Assembly: GCF_033807575.1 (NCBI RefSeq)
Contig: NC_084728.1
Location: 9,437,451-9,501,450 of the forward strand
Direction: 5' to 3'
Source of the DNA: Cydia pomonella
Lineage: Eukaryota; Arthropoda; Insecta; Lepidoptera; Tortricidae
Length of the DNA stretch: 64,000 nt
Shown: positions 18,346-30,012 of the stretch, one piece after another
Numbering within the stretch: the stretch's first letter is position 1
Layout: every line of letters begins with the position of its first letter
The notes under the pieces: generated by a model
Told to the model about the DNA's origin: nothing
The model's input: the letters and a program-made list of their open reading frames with translations, nothing else
The model's database searches: none
Program-made: the position numbers and the translations under genes

Positions 18346-19371
18346 TTTATATACATAATGTATTATAATACTAAGCTACGGACCTCTAAAATAAATGACA
18401 GTTCCTTGTACGAGTACAACTTCATTATAATTATAACATTTACAACGTTCAAATATGTCCTATGCTAATATTTCGCGGGTCCGTTCCAATCCGGTCCCGG
18501 GGCGCGATTCTGATTTTACACCTTGTAACGGTTTTGATTTTATTGCTTGAAGACGCTCACGCTCAGTGTTTCTAGGTGAGCGGAAAAAAAATATCGTATC
18601 TGAGTCTCAAAATTATCAAGCCTATCAAAAAGGCACTACCCCTAAATTTTCCTGCAAAATAAGCTTACATGACCAATGTATAATCAAAGAAAACGCAATT
18701 TTCGTCCAAATTGCACAAAAATAAGTTTTATATCTGTGTATTTTTGTTAGTAGATCTAACGATTTACAGGAAATTTCGAAATTTTTGACTTAAACCGAGG
18801 AGCGGAACACCCAAAAGTTGCAATTTGGGGCCTATTTCTAAGGGGAAGTGTCACATTTTGCTTCAAATACCGGTAAAATGGGGTGAGTAGGTTTCGTGTG
18901 GAGAGCTGGGTTATAAGTGGGGAGAGAAGGGATGGGAAGGGAATTTAAGGCTACCGCTACAAAAAGAATGTATTCCAATTTAAAATGGACCTATAGTAAT
19001 GAGTAATACTCATAACAAAAAAAAAATCGATCCAACAATCTTCCAAAATCACTTTTGTACGAAATCCCATGTCACCCCAATTGCGAGGGACTACGGGGTG
19101 AGGTGGATTTTCCTGTTTATCGTCAATGTTATGAAATGGAACTACCCAAAATAAAATACAAACTTCCGGAACACTTATTATCCAGTCAGTTTGCATGTGT
19201 ACAAATAAAATGTTATCGAGGTTTGAATGTCAGTTTTGACCCTACTCACCCCACGGTACTAGACTTTTTTAGTGGCGTCGTCCAAGGGCTCAAATAATCG
19301 TACTTTTGCGTAAAATAATGCTCTTTGGAACGTACATCGTACCAGAGGCAACACTGACTCACTACTCATAG
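18346..19371. other. No gene; possible TIR element 18879-19253
   Basis: TGGGGTGAGTAGG at 18879-18891 and its exact reverse complement CCTACTCACCCCA at 19241-19253 bracket 375 bp. The bracketed part has no coding signal. Frames of 79-80 codons inside show no domain. The rest is AT-rich and unrecognised. Confidence 0.4.
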
Positions 19372-19548
19372 TGTTGTGTTCCTGCTGGTGAGTAAGGTTG
19401 CCAGAGCTCAATGAGGGGGGGAGGGGGTTAGGGTCGGCAACGCGCATGTAACTCCTCCGGAGTTGCAGGCGTACATAGGCTACGGAAACTGCTTACCATC
19501 AAGCAGGCCGTATGCTTGTTTGCCACCGACATAGTACTAAAAAAAAAA
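19372..19548 (+). mobile_element. Family A, 5'-truncated copy
   Basis: Starts CTACTCATAGTGTTGTGTTC and ends GACATAGTACTAAAAAAAAAA. Truncated upstream of the G run, unlike most short copies. Confidence 0.85.
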
Positions 19549-20094
19549 CTAGTCGTGCGTGAAATGCTCGCCAATCACAAAGACGATCGTCAAATTCGTA
19601 TCAAAATAAGATGTAGACCATAACAAGTCATGAAATCTTAATCGAGATTAGTAATAAATCAGTTTGTGTGTTTTACGGTTGTTCTAACTGGTTATTTTGT
19701 TAATTCTATCTAACATAGGTAACTGTTTAGAATTTAGAAAGGTCTTAGTTAGGTACCTGGGCAAAAATGATTTTCGTTGCCTTGTGTTTTTGTTCCGGAA
19801 AAATGTGACAGAGTGGAGCTTTTTGTATGTAATTTTTTTTTTTCAATTTCCTCATGTAAAATATAATTTTGATAGAAGACAGATGCAAGCGTGACAGAGT
19901 GGTCAGAAACAAGACAAGGAAAATAATTGTGATACACCTACCTTATGCTTTCTTTAAAAATGAATATACAATTAAGACTTTCAGGAGTATGTTTTAGTTT
20001 GTTGTTCAAATTACCTCAAAGATGTCGCTGTTCCCGCGGCAAACTAGATAATAGTAGTATTACTTAGAGCCTATACAAGACGATCGATGTCGGT
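19549..20094. other. No gene; family W piece
   Basis: 19735-19925 resembles 466-745 (shared AAATGTGAC..AGTGGAGCTTTTTGTATG and GTGGTCAGAAACAAGACA). The remainder is unrecognised. Confidence 0.4.
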
Positions 20095-20300
20095 CCATAC
20101 ATACATACCTGACAAACTAACATACAATAATAAAAAATTATAAATCTAAAAATCATTTTGACGACGCAGTTTTCGGTTGTGCCACCTGTTTCGGTGCGGG
20201 ATTTGGGAGCTTCCCGCGGGACCGCATAAAAGTATCACACCCTTCAGCCAGAAGTCCGCGCTCGCGATGGTGATGGACGCGCTTCACATAAATTTGTAAG
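20095..20300 (-). repeat. Dispersed repeat G, copy 1
   Basis: The reverse complement carries GGTGTGATACTTTTATGCGG, AATCCCGCACCGAAACAGGT and CGAAAACTGCGTCGTCAAAA. It matches 51595-51835 and, less closely, 61450-61705. Copies end in ATG..TTAGTCTGTAAGGTAT and an AT-rich tail, suggesting a LINE 3' end. Confidence 0.65.
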
Positions 20301-20550
20301 TAGTGTCTATATAATTATGGAAGCACAGTAGTCCCCAGCAAGCTCGAATTTCACCTTCCCATACAAACGGAGTTTTGTTCTCATTTTAAAACTACGTGTT
20401 GGATTATAATGAAACTTTGCGCGTATAATGACATGAAGTATGTCTAGTCCTGTAATTAGTTAATATTTAGCTCCAGTTTATAAAATAAACGAAATAGAGC
20501 AAAAACAAGTTTTGTATGAAAAAAAAATATTAGTTCTATTTTAGACCTAT

Positions 20551-20924
20551 GGTATCTGAAGTTACATAATCGAAGCGCTTGTGGCCTAGCGGTAAGAGCG
20601 TGCGACTTGCATTCCGGAGGTCGCGGGTTCAAACCCCGGCTCGTACCAATGAGTTTTTCGGAATTTATGTATGAAATATCATTTGATATTTACCAGTCGC
20701 TTTTCGGTGAAGGAAAACATCGTGAGGAAACCGGACTAATCCCAACGAGGCCTAGTTTATCCTCTGGGTTGGAAGGTCAGATGGCAGTCGCTTTCATAAA
20801 AACTAGTGCCTACGCCACATCTTGGGATTAGTTGTCAAGCGGACCCCAGGCTCCCGTGAGCCGTGGCAAAATGCCGGGACAACGCGAGGAAGAAGCGAGA
20901 AAGAAGGTATCTGAAGTTACATAA
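20551..20924 (+). mobile_element. SINE F, full-length copy with perfect 19-bp target duplication
   Basis: GGTATCTGAAGTTACATAA occurs at 20551-20569 and 20906-20924. Between them (20570-20905) lies a complete tRNA-derived SINE: A-box-like GTGGCCTAGCGGTAAGAGCG, B-box-like CGGGTTCAAACCCC, a body and a tail ending GGACAACGCGAGGAAGAAG. The perfect duplication indicates a young insertion by target-primed reverse transcription using a LINE partner. Confidence 0.92.
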
Positions 20925-21446
20925 ACTATTAACAGGATCCTTTTAATCATGCGACAAAAGATGGCAGTAAATTTACTGTGGCTACAAAATTTACTTTGAC
21001 AATCCACCTCTATTTCAAATAGCTTTTGGTAGGTGTAACCAATGGAAACCACTTACAAACAAAAGAATTCAAATCTCTTGTAGAAATAAATATAATTTTA
21101 AACAGACAAAATGACAGCGTATAAACTATTCCTAATTAATAGTAATTAAAATGAACATAAAAAAACAAACTCGGAATTAAATTCCCAAGAATCTACAGAA
21201 ATACCAGTTTATGTTAGTCTCAGTTTATTCTTGAAAAGCTTTTGTTGGCGCTGTGGCAACACCGCTAGCTTGTCCACAACCAATGATGGATGGAGATGCG
21301 AGTCCAATCTGCCAACATAGACGACTAGAATGGCGGCCATCCAGAAAGCGCGATGCTAGCGCCAGAGTTTCGCACATGCGACACATCGCCGTGCAGCGCG
21401 ACCCGAGCATCGCTCTCTTCCATTCTAACCACCGCACTGAACGCGC
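20925..21446. other. No gene; GC-richer segment 21240-21446
   Basis: 20925-21240 is AT-rich. 21240-21446 has many CpG and GCG words and could be single-copy host DNA such as a promoter or exon, but no splice-bounded conserved frame is visible. The 86- and 70-codon frames here run into SINE C. Confidence 0.35.
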
Positions 21447-21548
21447 GTGTCCTAGCCTAGTGGGTAGTGACCCTGCCTATGAAGCCGATGGTCCCAGGTT
21501 AGAATCCCGGTAAGGGCATTTATTTGTGTGGGAACACAGATATTTGTA
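21447..21548 (+). mobile_element. SINE C fragment
   Basis: Head CCTAGCCTAGTGGGTAGTGA and B-box-like GGTTAGAATCCC, then GGTAAGGGCATTTATTTGTG. The rest is lost. Confidence 0.75.
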
Positions 21549-21899
21549 CTAGGCCAGACAGGTCATCAATGTATATGAAGGGAGGTATCAATGTAAATTG
21601 GTTATAGTAAAATTCAAAACGTTTTATGAATATACGGCCCACGCAAGGAATTAATATTAATAGTCGACAATGAAATATATAATCATTAGTTAAATAGCCA
21701 TTATTTTGTCTTCATTAAGTTGTCTTGAGGTTATAGGGCGTCGTAGTGAAAATGTTGGAATTTTTATATTAATTGTATTATCGATCCATTTGTATGCCAC
21801 AATATTTTTTTCTTAAGACCCAGTAGGTTTGTATTCTTTTCTCACTCTCACTAAGCATAAGTGCGAGCGAGATCATGTTTTCGAATTTTTTTTTTTGTG
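21549..21899. other. No gene recognised
   Basis: AT-rich, no repeat or coding signal identified. Confidence 0.4.
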
Positions 21900-22287
21900 T
21901 ATACTTATATGTTAAAGGCACCAGTCATGAGACATTTAAGAGAACATTTGGAGTATTTTTAATATTTCACCAACATCTGTAAAAGTTCTACCGCTCTACG
22001 CATTAAAAGTTGAATGTTCTATTCGTCCTTTATGTTTTCTATGTATTTAATCAAAGCTGCTGGAATTGGTTTCAATATTATTAACAAATTAAAAATATGT
22101 TTTTTTGCTCCATTAATTTTCAAACTAATAAATATACTTAAATGAAAAATTAAATTTAAGCAGCTCTTTGGCTCTTGTTTATGGTAAATGTTGCCAGAGT
22201 TTAAAAACTGATGATAAATTCTTATTTTACAGGATTTGTCTATACCATCCCATTACTGGTGCCAGTCCCATTATAGGGGTGTTTACT
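21900..22287 (+). repeat. Dispersed repeat X, uninterrupted copy
   Basis: Collinear with the reverse complement of 1381-2140. Provides the empty site for the A insertion at 1910-2065. Confidence 0.75.
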
Positions 22288-22290
22288 ATA

Positions 22291-22775
22291 ATATAAAAAC
22301 CCGCCCCGACTTCGCACGGGATACACAAAACCTTATCAAAATATACACCAAAACCTTTCTCAAGACATAATACAAATTATATCATTCGATTGAAAATAAT
22401 AGTAAAAATTTGTATGATACAAGAATCACTCTATTGATAAGTGAAAAACACATGATAAAGATAAAGATATTTTATTATTCAAGTAGGCATATTACAATGC
22501 GCTTATGAACGTCAAATAAAGCTACACCGGCTCTAACCCTACACCTCTGACCCGAGAAAATTTAAATCCCCCCTCAATTGGAGGAGATTTCCCTATATGG
22601 ACCGGCAAGAAACTCGGTAGGATACCTACATCTTTTCAAAACATTACATCTTATAATTAACATGCATGCATGAAATTGAAAATCCATTCAGTAGTTTTTG
22701 AGTTTATCGGGAACACACAGACATACATACAGACAGACGCGGCAGGGGACTTTTTATAAGGTGTAGTGATAATAC
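22291..22775 (+). repeat. Dispersed repeat U with nested V
   Basis: Starts ACCCGCCCCGACTTCGCACG and ends CAGACGCGGCAGGGGACTTT then TATAAGGTGTAG, a layout I recognise from widespread arthropod noncoding repeats. V (22446-22625: AAGTAGGCATATTACAATGC, CGTCAAATAAAGCTACACCG) interrupts it. V copies are also at 590-660 and 33870-33990. Confidence 0.55.
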
Positions 22776-23177
22776 TTTTTTGATTAAGTTCCATACTGAA
22801 TAGAAACTTGCTTTAAATTCTCGTGTAAGTTTCCAGAAAATTCCGAGAATGTTTTGCTACTTGTATAACATTAAAGATGTCGGTCTAAAATGAAGTATTT
22901 TATGATAGATCTATTTTTATCTATTATTCCTTTTTTACTAATTAAAATATAATAAAGTAGCTATACAAATAAATACCATAGACATCCACCTACGCATGTA
23001 AATCAGCTCGACAATATCATTATAATATGTAATGTATGCACGCGATAATGGTATGATTGATCGCGGTAGTGTGGGAGACCCAGTACTGGTAGATACACAA
23101 GTTTTTTACAAACTAAAAATTAGGGTATAAATTTATTTACACAATTTATACAAAGGTATTACAGGATACGTACTAAA
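22776..23177. other. No gene recognised
   Basis: AT-rich DNA with no identifiable element. Confidence 0.4.
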
Positions 23178-23610
23178 GAGGCTGTCAATACCTAAAGCGC
23201 GCACACTGTCTATTTGTATTGGAGTAAATGAGATAGCACTGTCGCATGTTACTGGGCCTGGGCAAGGGAATAATAAGAAAAATATTTAAATAAAAAAAAG
23301 TGGATTATTAGTGTAATATTTTACTCAACCACGGTTTAGATATAAATGTTTTGAAATTGTGATTTTAATTGCAGACCCATAAGTCGAAACAATAAAGACA
23401 TAAAACCGTTTAATTGTGATTTTAAGACCAATCTTTGCAATTATTTTCTATCGAGCCGATTTCGTTCAATCGTGTATCGAGTACAACCACGGTCTTTGAA
23501 ATATAATTAATATGAACATATATTTTTCTTACTTGACTAAAACAAATAGTTTTTCTTAAAAAACTGTTTAAGTAACATCAATTTCAAGGACATTGGGTGT
23601 TGACAGCCTC
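23178..23610 (+). mobile_element. MITE H, complete copy
   Basis: TIRs GAGGCTGTCAATACC and GGTGTTGACAGCCTC. The right flank is TTAA (23611-23614). The left flank TAAA (23174-23177) differs from TTAA by one base. The body is nearly the same as the copy at 4182 with a small internal insertion (ATTTTAATTGCAG) also present in the copy at 32434. Confidence 0.8.
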
Positions 23611-23614
23611 TTAA

Positions 23615-23997
23615 ATGTAAAATAGGCCGTTGAGGTGACGAGTACGAAGGATGCTGGTGGCATTTCCTCGTTGTATCCTAATGCTGATACGTTGTGCGAG
23701 GTAGCCGTCAGCTCTTCGGTCACCAAGTTACGTCAACCAGACGCTTCGCGATTTCTGCAAAAAAATTGTACGCGCTGGGACCCCATGGACCTAGAGTTTC
23801 AACGCCAAATAGTACAAAATGGTACTCTCTACCGAGGCTCTTATGTTTATTAACTTTCAAAATTTCGGTGCGTTCTGCCGTTCCGCCCGCTTTCACATCA
23901 GTCAGTTGGAGGTGGGACGGTGCCAGTGTATCTACGCAGGTAGCATCCCATACTCACATCCGTCCTAAGCTCCACGGAACTAAAGATAGGTACCCCA
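23615..23997 (+). other. Unassigned open frames
   Basis: Frames 23635-23853 (72 codons) and 23694-24014 (106 codons) overlap in different phases. GC content is higher than nearby. I see no domain. The second runs into repeat K, so at least its end is not a gene. A LINE 5' region or single-copy DNA is possible. Confidence 0.3.
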
Positions 23998-24415
23998 TTA
24001 AGAGGAATTCCTAGTTGCGATTTTTCCATACAAACGCTCTCGACTGATTCCTCCCTGGATTTTCAACCTAGAGCAGTGATTTTTTCAAATAAGATCAATA
24101 TCATCAATATCTGTGCCGCTATGTTTTGCTTTTTTGGATTATTTTATTTTTAAGAAAGATACAGCGCCTCGAAAATCGCAAAAAACGGCTCAATTGAATT
24201 GGCTGTAAAAAAAGGCACAGTATACAAATATGACAAAAAATATCCAAAAAATCAAAACATAGCGGCATAGATTATTTCTTCCTCTTGCAGTTTCCAAAAT
24301 TTCATAAAGATTGATTGCGTTTTGGAGGAGGAAACAGTCGAGAGCGAAACCTCGATTTTTGAGTTTTTTGCGTGTGAATTTTAGTCCGAGCTGCAGTTGT
24401 CCTTATCGCACGAAT
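23998..24415 (+). repeat. Dispersed repeat K, copy 2
   Basis: Collinear with 6031-6415, with small indels. Confidence 0.75.
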
Positions 24416-25166
24416 TAGAGGCGGAGACAGTTTCTAAATATACGTACACAGAAGGAATAGTGATGGGCATAACATGTTAATGGTTAAAATGAGAAAAAAT
24501 ACACCAAAAACCAACAGTCGATCGCCGTAATATAACCAAAATAACACGTAGTTCTAAGAAAAGGGTGCCATGTGTTTTCACACTCATTAATGTAACAACT
24601 ATTATGTTATGTACCATGGTTTCGTAATAAAGATTTATATTTTATGCTATTCTAAAATGTACCCGTAATGGCCTGTCACTTCAAACCGTTTTTTTGTATT
24701 TTTTTACATTGCAGGTCATGTAGTGCTTATGTTTAGTTATGTTTACTATTAAAGGCCTGTAGACAAAGCTAAGTAGGATAATAGGTACAACCTGCTTATT
24801 TTGATTAAAACATCATAAATACCCATTAACAATTTGATTGTCTTGCATTGCTCACACTTGTGCGTCACAAGTAAACCACTAGATAGCAATTTTACATTAC
24901 GGCTAGCCGATATCAAAATAAAGGCCATTTTGAAATGCGGCGGTTCAACGATTAAGGTATGTTGGGATAATACCGGATGTGGGTGAAGAACGTAGCAAAT
25001 TCATTTCTCCCTAATTTGGCTTTCTTTTTTAATGTTGGCAACATTGTGTAAGATGCCATTTCATTGCCTCGACTGCCAGTGTCCCAGCGCCACTCAGGGA
25101 TATCAGGCTCGTGCTATGCGCAATCACATAGAGCAAGGTAAATTTCGTGTATCCGATCTTCGCCCT
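24416..25166. other. No gene; left arm of a distant inverted pair
   Basis: TAAGGTATGTTGGG at 24953-24966 followed by TAATACCGGA has an inverted partner at 26918-26941. The remainder is unrecognised. Confidence 0.4.
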
Positions 25167-25522
25167 TTTTTTTATACTACGTCGGTGGCAAACAAGCATA
25201 CGGCCCGCCTGATGGTAAGCAGTATCCGTAGCCTATGTACGCTTGCAACTCCAGAGAAGTTACATGCGCGTTGCCGACCCTAACCCCCCCGCCCCTCGTT
25301 GAGCTCTGGCAACCTTACTCACCGGCAGGAACACAACACTATGAGTAGGGTCTAGTGTTATTTGGCTGCGGTTTTCTGTAAGGTGGAGGTACTTCCCCAG
25401 TTGGGCTCTGCTCTAGATCTGGAATGACATCAGCTGTGCTGTGCCCTACCACACAAGGCGAGATGACATTCACAGTGCCCATACCTCTCTTTTTGACGTA
25501 GTTTAAGGACATACCCGGGTCC
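25167..25522 (-). mobile_element. Family A, full-length copy
   Basis: T run and TACTACGTCGGTGG at the left, CATACCCGGGTCC at the right. GCCCT flanks it closely (25162-25166 and, three bases away, 25525-25529), a possible short target duplication. Confidence 0.88.
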
Positions 25523-25924
25523 AGGCCCTGTAATTTTATTTTGTGTATTGTGATGAAAATGTGTTTGTTTTTGTAATTGTGTTAATGTATAATTTCGTTT
25601 TAGATGTTTATTTATAAAACAATCCAATCAAAAACAGACCTAGGATTGCTGTAGACCAATATCCAATTTTGACCCTTCCAGGTAAAGATCGGAAAGAAAC
25701 AATACGATCTTTACCCATTTAAAAAACAGCAGTGTAGGTCAAATTTTAAATTTTCTTTAATTTACCTACTTTATTATCACATTTATTGTTTTCTTGATCA
25801 CACTTTCGTACCCTTATTATTATCCAGTACCAACGCGACGGTAAATCAAAAGGAAAAGATTTAGGTAGTCTATTTTGTATGTATGTGTATGTACACCTAC
25901 TTACTGACAATGACATTTTTTTAA

Positions 25925-26045
25925 TTTCCGCTGCCCAAAGGTTGCCTGGAGATTGCGTTTTAGCGATTAGACCGCATGTTGTTTCTTTGTGCTTATGTTT
26001 CTGTTTTCTTTTGTATTGTATTCTTTATTTCATTTTTTATTCCAT
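25925..26045 (+). repeat. LINE 3' UTR-like tail
   Basis: CGCTGCCCAAAGGTTGCCTG, GCGATTAGACCGCATGTTG then TTCTTTTGTATTGTATTC follows the layout of a common lepidopteran LINE 3' end that I recognise only by pattern. There is no coding part, and the 86-codon frame across it is spurious. Confidence 0.5.
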
Positions 26046-27198
26046 TCTTTTTAAAACCTTTCTACATAACATTAGGTCTACTTGGGTGGCTTACAAGTTA
26101 GTATTTTGTTTAATATCTTGTAAACAGAAAAAACTATGAAAGTTACAAGAAATCAAACAAAAAACTAACATGTATACCGCCGAAGTAGACCTAATATTAT
26201 GTAGTACGAAAGTACCTACACATACGGATGCATATGTAGATGTGAACGCACACATATATAGTTAGTTTCGGATACAAAATAGAGATAGCACTTCGAAATT
26301 AGTTTCCTTAAAATGCTTCAAGAGGGCTCTCTTTTCCTATATATTTTATTCTATTACTTTACTCTTTGCATACGATCCTTACATTTTATCCAAAAAAAGA
26401 TTGTATATCAACTATATATATAATTGCAATATTTTACCGTCAAAATCGCAATTGTAAGCACATTGTTTACTTATCAAATTGCCTTATGACATAAGTATCA
26501 AAGTTTGAGAGCCACAATTTTACCAAATGTTTGTATCAGGGTTAAGATCGGATACAAAAATACGAAAAATAGAACATTCGCTGACAACTTTTAAATTTGT
26601 ATTGTTGGCTGCAATTTATATACGTAGGAGAAGGCTAAACTCCGGACCTATTTCTTTGTGATACCTTATTCTCTTTCCATTTAAACCAACTATTATTCAC
26701 CATCCGATGTTATCCCTTGATGGCAAAACACTCGTTACCCTAAAAAAAGTATGTTTCATCTTTACACGTGTACAAAACTAAAACCTTTATATATTGAAGA
26801 TTACCAAAATTTAGGCTGAATCTACGGTTATTATTTAACGATTTGCTCCGTACTTCAAGAATCTGACACGATCTAGAAAAAAAAAAGCGCGAGTTCTCTC
26901 AATTGGTCCCAAAATTGTCCGGCATTACCCAACATACCTTACCCAGATTGTCATTGCGATACGTTCTTCAATAAGACGGCACAAGTTTAGCCCCATCGTA
27001 CTACTACTACTATTTAGATTGTAGGTTAACCATACCTACTTACAAAATTTCACAACACACCATGATCACACCCAACTTATTGTCACGGATAGGTACGACG
27101 ACCGAAGCAAGGACCTCATTCTTTTTTGTAGTCTTTATCTGAATTAATTACTAGATACAGTATATTATTATACCGATACAGTATAATAATATAATTTG
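26046..27198. other. No gene recognised
   Basis: AT-rich DNA. TCCGGCATTACCCAACATAC at 26918 is the right arm of the inverted pair with 24953. The last part duplicates GATACAGTATA-type words. Nothing else is seen. Confidence 0.4.
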
Positions 27199-27465
27199 GC
27201 GACCGGTTTGGCCTAGTGGGTAGTGACCCTGCCTACGAAGCTGATGGTCCCGGGTTCAAATCCTGGTAAGGGCATTTATTCTTGTGATGAGCATGGATAT
27301 TTGTTCCTGAGTCATGGGTGTTTTCTATGTATTTAAGTATTTATAAATATTTATATATTATATATATCGTTGTCTAAGTACCCTCAACACAAGCCTTATT
27401 GAGCTTACTGTGGGACTTAGTCAATTTGTGTAATAATGTCCTAAAATATTTATTATTATTATTAT
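27199..27465 (+). mobile_element. SINE C, full-length copy
   Basis: Head GACCGGTTTGGCCTAGTGGG, B box GGTTCAAATCC, body, then CAACACAAGCCTTATTGAGC, GTGGGACTTAGTCAATTTG and a (TTA)n tail. This is the reference copy for C. Its (TTA)n tail abuts the 3' end of the Dong-like LINE. Confidence 0.92.
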
Positions 27466-29296
27466 CTCTTTATTTATCTTGTGTCTTAGATTAGGCATTT
27501 TATAATATGAATATAAAAGTAAAATACAACAAATCATACAAAAATAATACAAAATACATATAAACACATTATAAAAAACCTAACCTAGGGTGCCGCCAGC
27601 AGCGGGGCAGGGCCCAAGCTGCCGGTAGTCAGGGCCGCAGAGAGAGGAACCGGCGGACTATCCGCGCCGTGTCCAAGATCACCGCCTTCTGCATCTGACC
27701 CTTGATCCAACCACCTAGCGAGAGTCTCTCAAGGTGTTGGTCGAGACTCTTCGCTATGAGACCATTCGCTGAAACGACTATCGGGACAATGATCGTCGAA
27801 TCAACATCCCACATGGCGGTTATCTCGTGAGCCAAGTCTAGGTACTTACTGGACTTGTCCTTCTCGGCTTTCACGAGATTCTCATCATGGAGGATGGTGA
27901 TGTCGACGAGCACGGCCCGGCGTTGCGATCGATCTATTATCACGATGTCAGGTTTATTGGCTACAATAGTCCTGTCAGTGATAATAGATCGATCCCAATA
28001 GAGCGTGGCACGACCATTTTCGAGAACTGGCGCAGGTGAGTAGTTGTAGTACGGTACTTCGCGGTCCACAAGGCCGTATAGAAGAGCAAGTTGCTGGTGA
28101 ATAATCTTGGCTACGAGATTATGTCTGTGCAAGTACTCGCCGTTAGCAAGATGAGAACAACCGGAAATTATATGCCTGAGTGACTCTCCGGGACGGCGGC
28201 ATGCCCGACAAATGTCGACCGTACCGTCCTTCAGGATATATTTCCGATAGTTGTTCGTCATCATCACTTCGTCCGCAATTGCACAGGCAAAACCCTCGGT
28301 TTCTCCGAAGAGGTCCCCGAATCGTAACCAGTTCACCGACGCGAGCAGGTCCACGTCGGGTCCCGTGAGGGCCTTGTAGAACCGCCCGTGTAGCACCTTA
28401 CTCTCCCATGCCGCCTTGCGATCCGCAGTACTTAGTACCACAGGTTTGCGCCAGTTCTCGTTTGCCAAGGAGAGCGGCGTGAGGTTCCTGTCTACTGCCA
28501 CCACATCACGATGCATCCCACACTCGTTGTTAAGGAAATAATTCCTGAGATTGCACACCTCGCGGTTGTGGAGATCTTTGGCGTTTAGGAAGCCTCGACC
28601 TCCACACTTCCGTGGGATGTACAATCTCATAACTGACGAGCGTGGGTGTAGCATACGGTGTGTGGTTAGCAGTAGTCGGACCCTCCGATCCAGGGCGTCC
28701 AGCTCGGTCTGAGTCCACCTTAGTATGCCAAAGGTGTATGTGAGCAGGGGCATTACCCAGGCGTTGAAGGCGCGCACTTTGTTGCCTCCTGACAAAAGAC
28801 TGTTAAGGACTTTTGTGAGCCGACTGAAAAAGCGTTCCTTCACCGACTGTCTAATACCCTCATCCTCAATACCCAACGACTGTGACATACCAAGGTATTT
28901 GTAGGTTTCTGATTCAGAGATAGATCTGAAAGCCATTGCCTCAGAAAGTTGTAAATTTGTTGAATTTACAACCTTCCCCCGCTGTACATGCATAACTGCA
29001 CATTTATCGACACCAAACTCCATGTTGATGGCACTACTGAAGACTTCGGTGGTTTTCAGTAGCTCCAACAAGTCTTGGCTATTTGGTGCAAATAATTTGA
29101 GGTCATCCATGTACAGAAGGTGAGAAACGACTTCACCCTCTCTCCGAAGCCGGCAACCTAGTCCCGAATCCTTCAGCAGGGTGCTGAGGGGATTCAGAGC
29201 TAGGCAGAACCACAGGGGACTCAGACTATCACCCTGGAATATTCCTCGCTCAATCCTTATAAAATCCTGCGGGCCAGGGTGGTCATCCCCGCCTCC
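27466..29296 (-). mobile_element. R2/R4/Dong-like LINE, 5'-truncated
   Basis: Holds the second half of pol and a 3' UTR of about 160 bases, ending at (TTA)n on the plus strand, that is (TAA)n on its own strand. The 5' end is cut inside the reverse transcriptase before its QGD block. The plus-strand SINE C lies beyond its 3' end and a minus-strand SINE C beyond its 5' end. Confidence 0.85.
27629..29296 (-). pseudogene. LINE pol: partial reverse transcriptase, zinc finger, restriction-like endonuclease
   Basis: Open from the truncation to a TGA at 27629. RT box with RGIFQGDSLSPLWFCLALNP just upstream of LLYMDDLKLFAP (catalytic YMDD variant of FADD). The C-terminal part has a C-x2-C-x8-H-x4-C zinc finger (C301, C304, H313, C318 counted from the M of MDD) and a PD..D nuclease core (PD at 387-388, D403 in VLVDITIL). 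RT followed by CCHC and a restriction-like endonuclease defines the R2/R4/Dong group, which nick a specific DNA target and prime reverse transcription there. The N-terminus and half of RT are missing, but no internal stop was found, so it is recently truncated. Confidence 0.88.
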
Positions 29297-29329
29297 TGGT
29301 TGACGAATAAATAAATAATCAATATAAAT

Positions 29330-29581
29330 AAATATTATAGGACATTATTACTCAAATTGACAAGTACCAAAGTAAGCTCAATAAGGCTTGTGTTAAGGGT
29401 ACTTAGACAACGATATATATAATATATAAATATTTATAAATACTTAAATACACAGAAAACACCCATGACTCGGGAACAAATATCCATGCTCATCACACAA
29501 ATATATGCCCTTACCAGGATTTGAACCCGGGACCATCAGCTTCGTAGGCAGGGTCACTACCCACTAGGCCAAACTGGTCGT
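29330..29581 (-). mobile_element. SINE C, near full-length copy
   Basis: Minus strand: head GACCAGTTTGGCCTAGTGGG, B box GGTTCAAATCC, body and tail to TATTATAGGACATTATTACT on the plus strand. The tail faces the truncated 5' end of the Dong-like LINE through (AATA)n. Confidence 0.9.
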
Positions 29582-30012
29582 TAAAATAATAATTAAAAAC
29601 AATATTATGTGATAACATCAAAAACAACTTGTGTCGGGCAGCGCAGGATGAATTCCAGGCAATGTCAACGGAACGGCGCGCAATGAGCGGGCGCTCGCGT
29701 CTCGCATCTGTGTGCGCGCACTCACACTTAGATAGCTCCCGCTCCCGCCCACCGCAGCGCGACAGAAACATAGCTTCAAAAATTCGAGATTTGAAAAGTT
29801 GCTCAGCTAGGAATTGCTCTTAAATTATAAATTCGTTTATTTCAAAGCAAAAAAGTCACTAATTTAAGTTAGTTACATTTCAGCGCCAAAAGTGGAAGTA
29901 GGGAATAATTCTAATTAGTAATTACCTATATGAAATATTTTGATTTTTGCTTTTTAAGTTGGCACGCTTGCAACTTGGAGGGTTTGGCTCGTTTTTCTTC
30001 AGTAGGTATGAC
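29582..30012. other. No gene; CpG-rich patch 29635-29770
   Basis: The patch has GCGCGC, CGCTCCCGCCC and similar words unlike the AT-rich surroundings. It could be single-copy host sequence such as a promoter, but no conserved frame or splice pair supports that. Confidence 0.3.

Noticed and set aside
20250..20305. Possible first exon: ATGGTGATGGACGCG then TTTGTAAGTAG.
   Set aside because: It lies at the edge of repeat G; short, and no second exon or conserved frame is seen.
21240..21446. CpG-rich patch as a gene promoter or exon.
   Set aside because: No TATA/initiator pair, splice pair or conserved frame can be shown; kept only as an unassigned segment.
27230..27262. tRNA gene: A box and B box of good quality at SINE C and F heads.
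   Set aside because: No acceptor stem or complete cloverleaf; the same sequence recurs with a fixed unrelated body and tail, so these are SINE heads.
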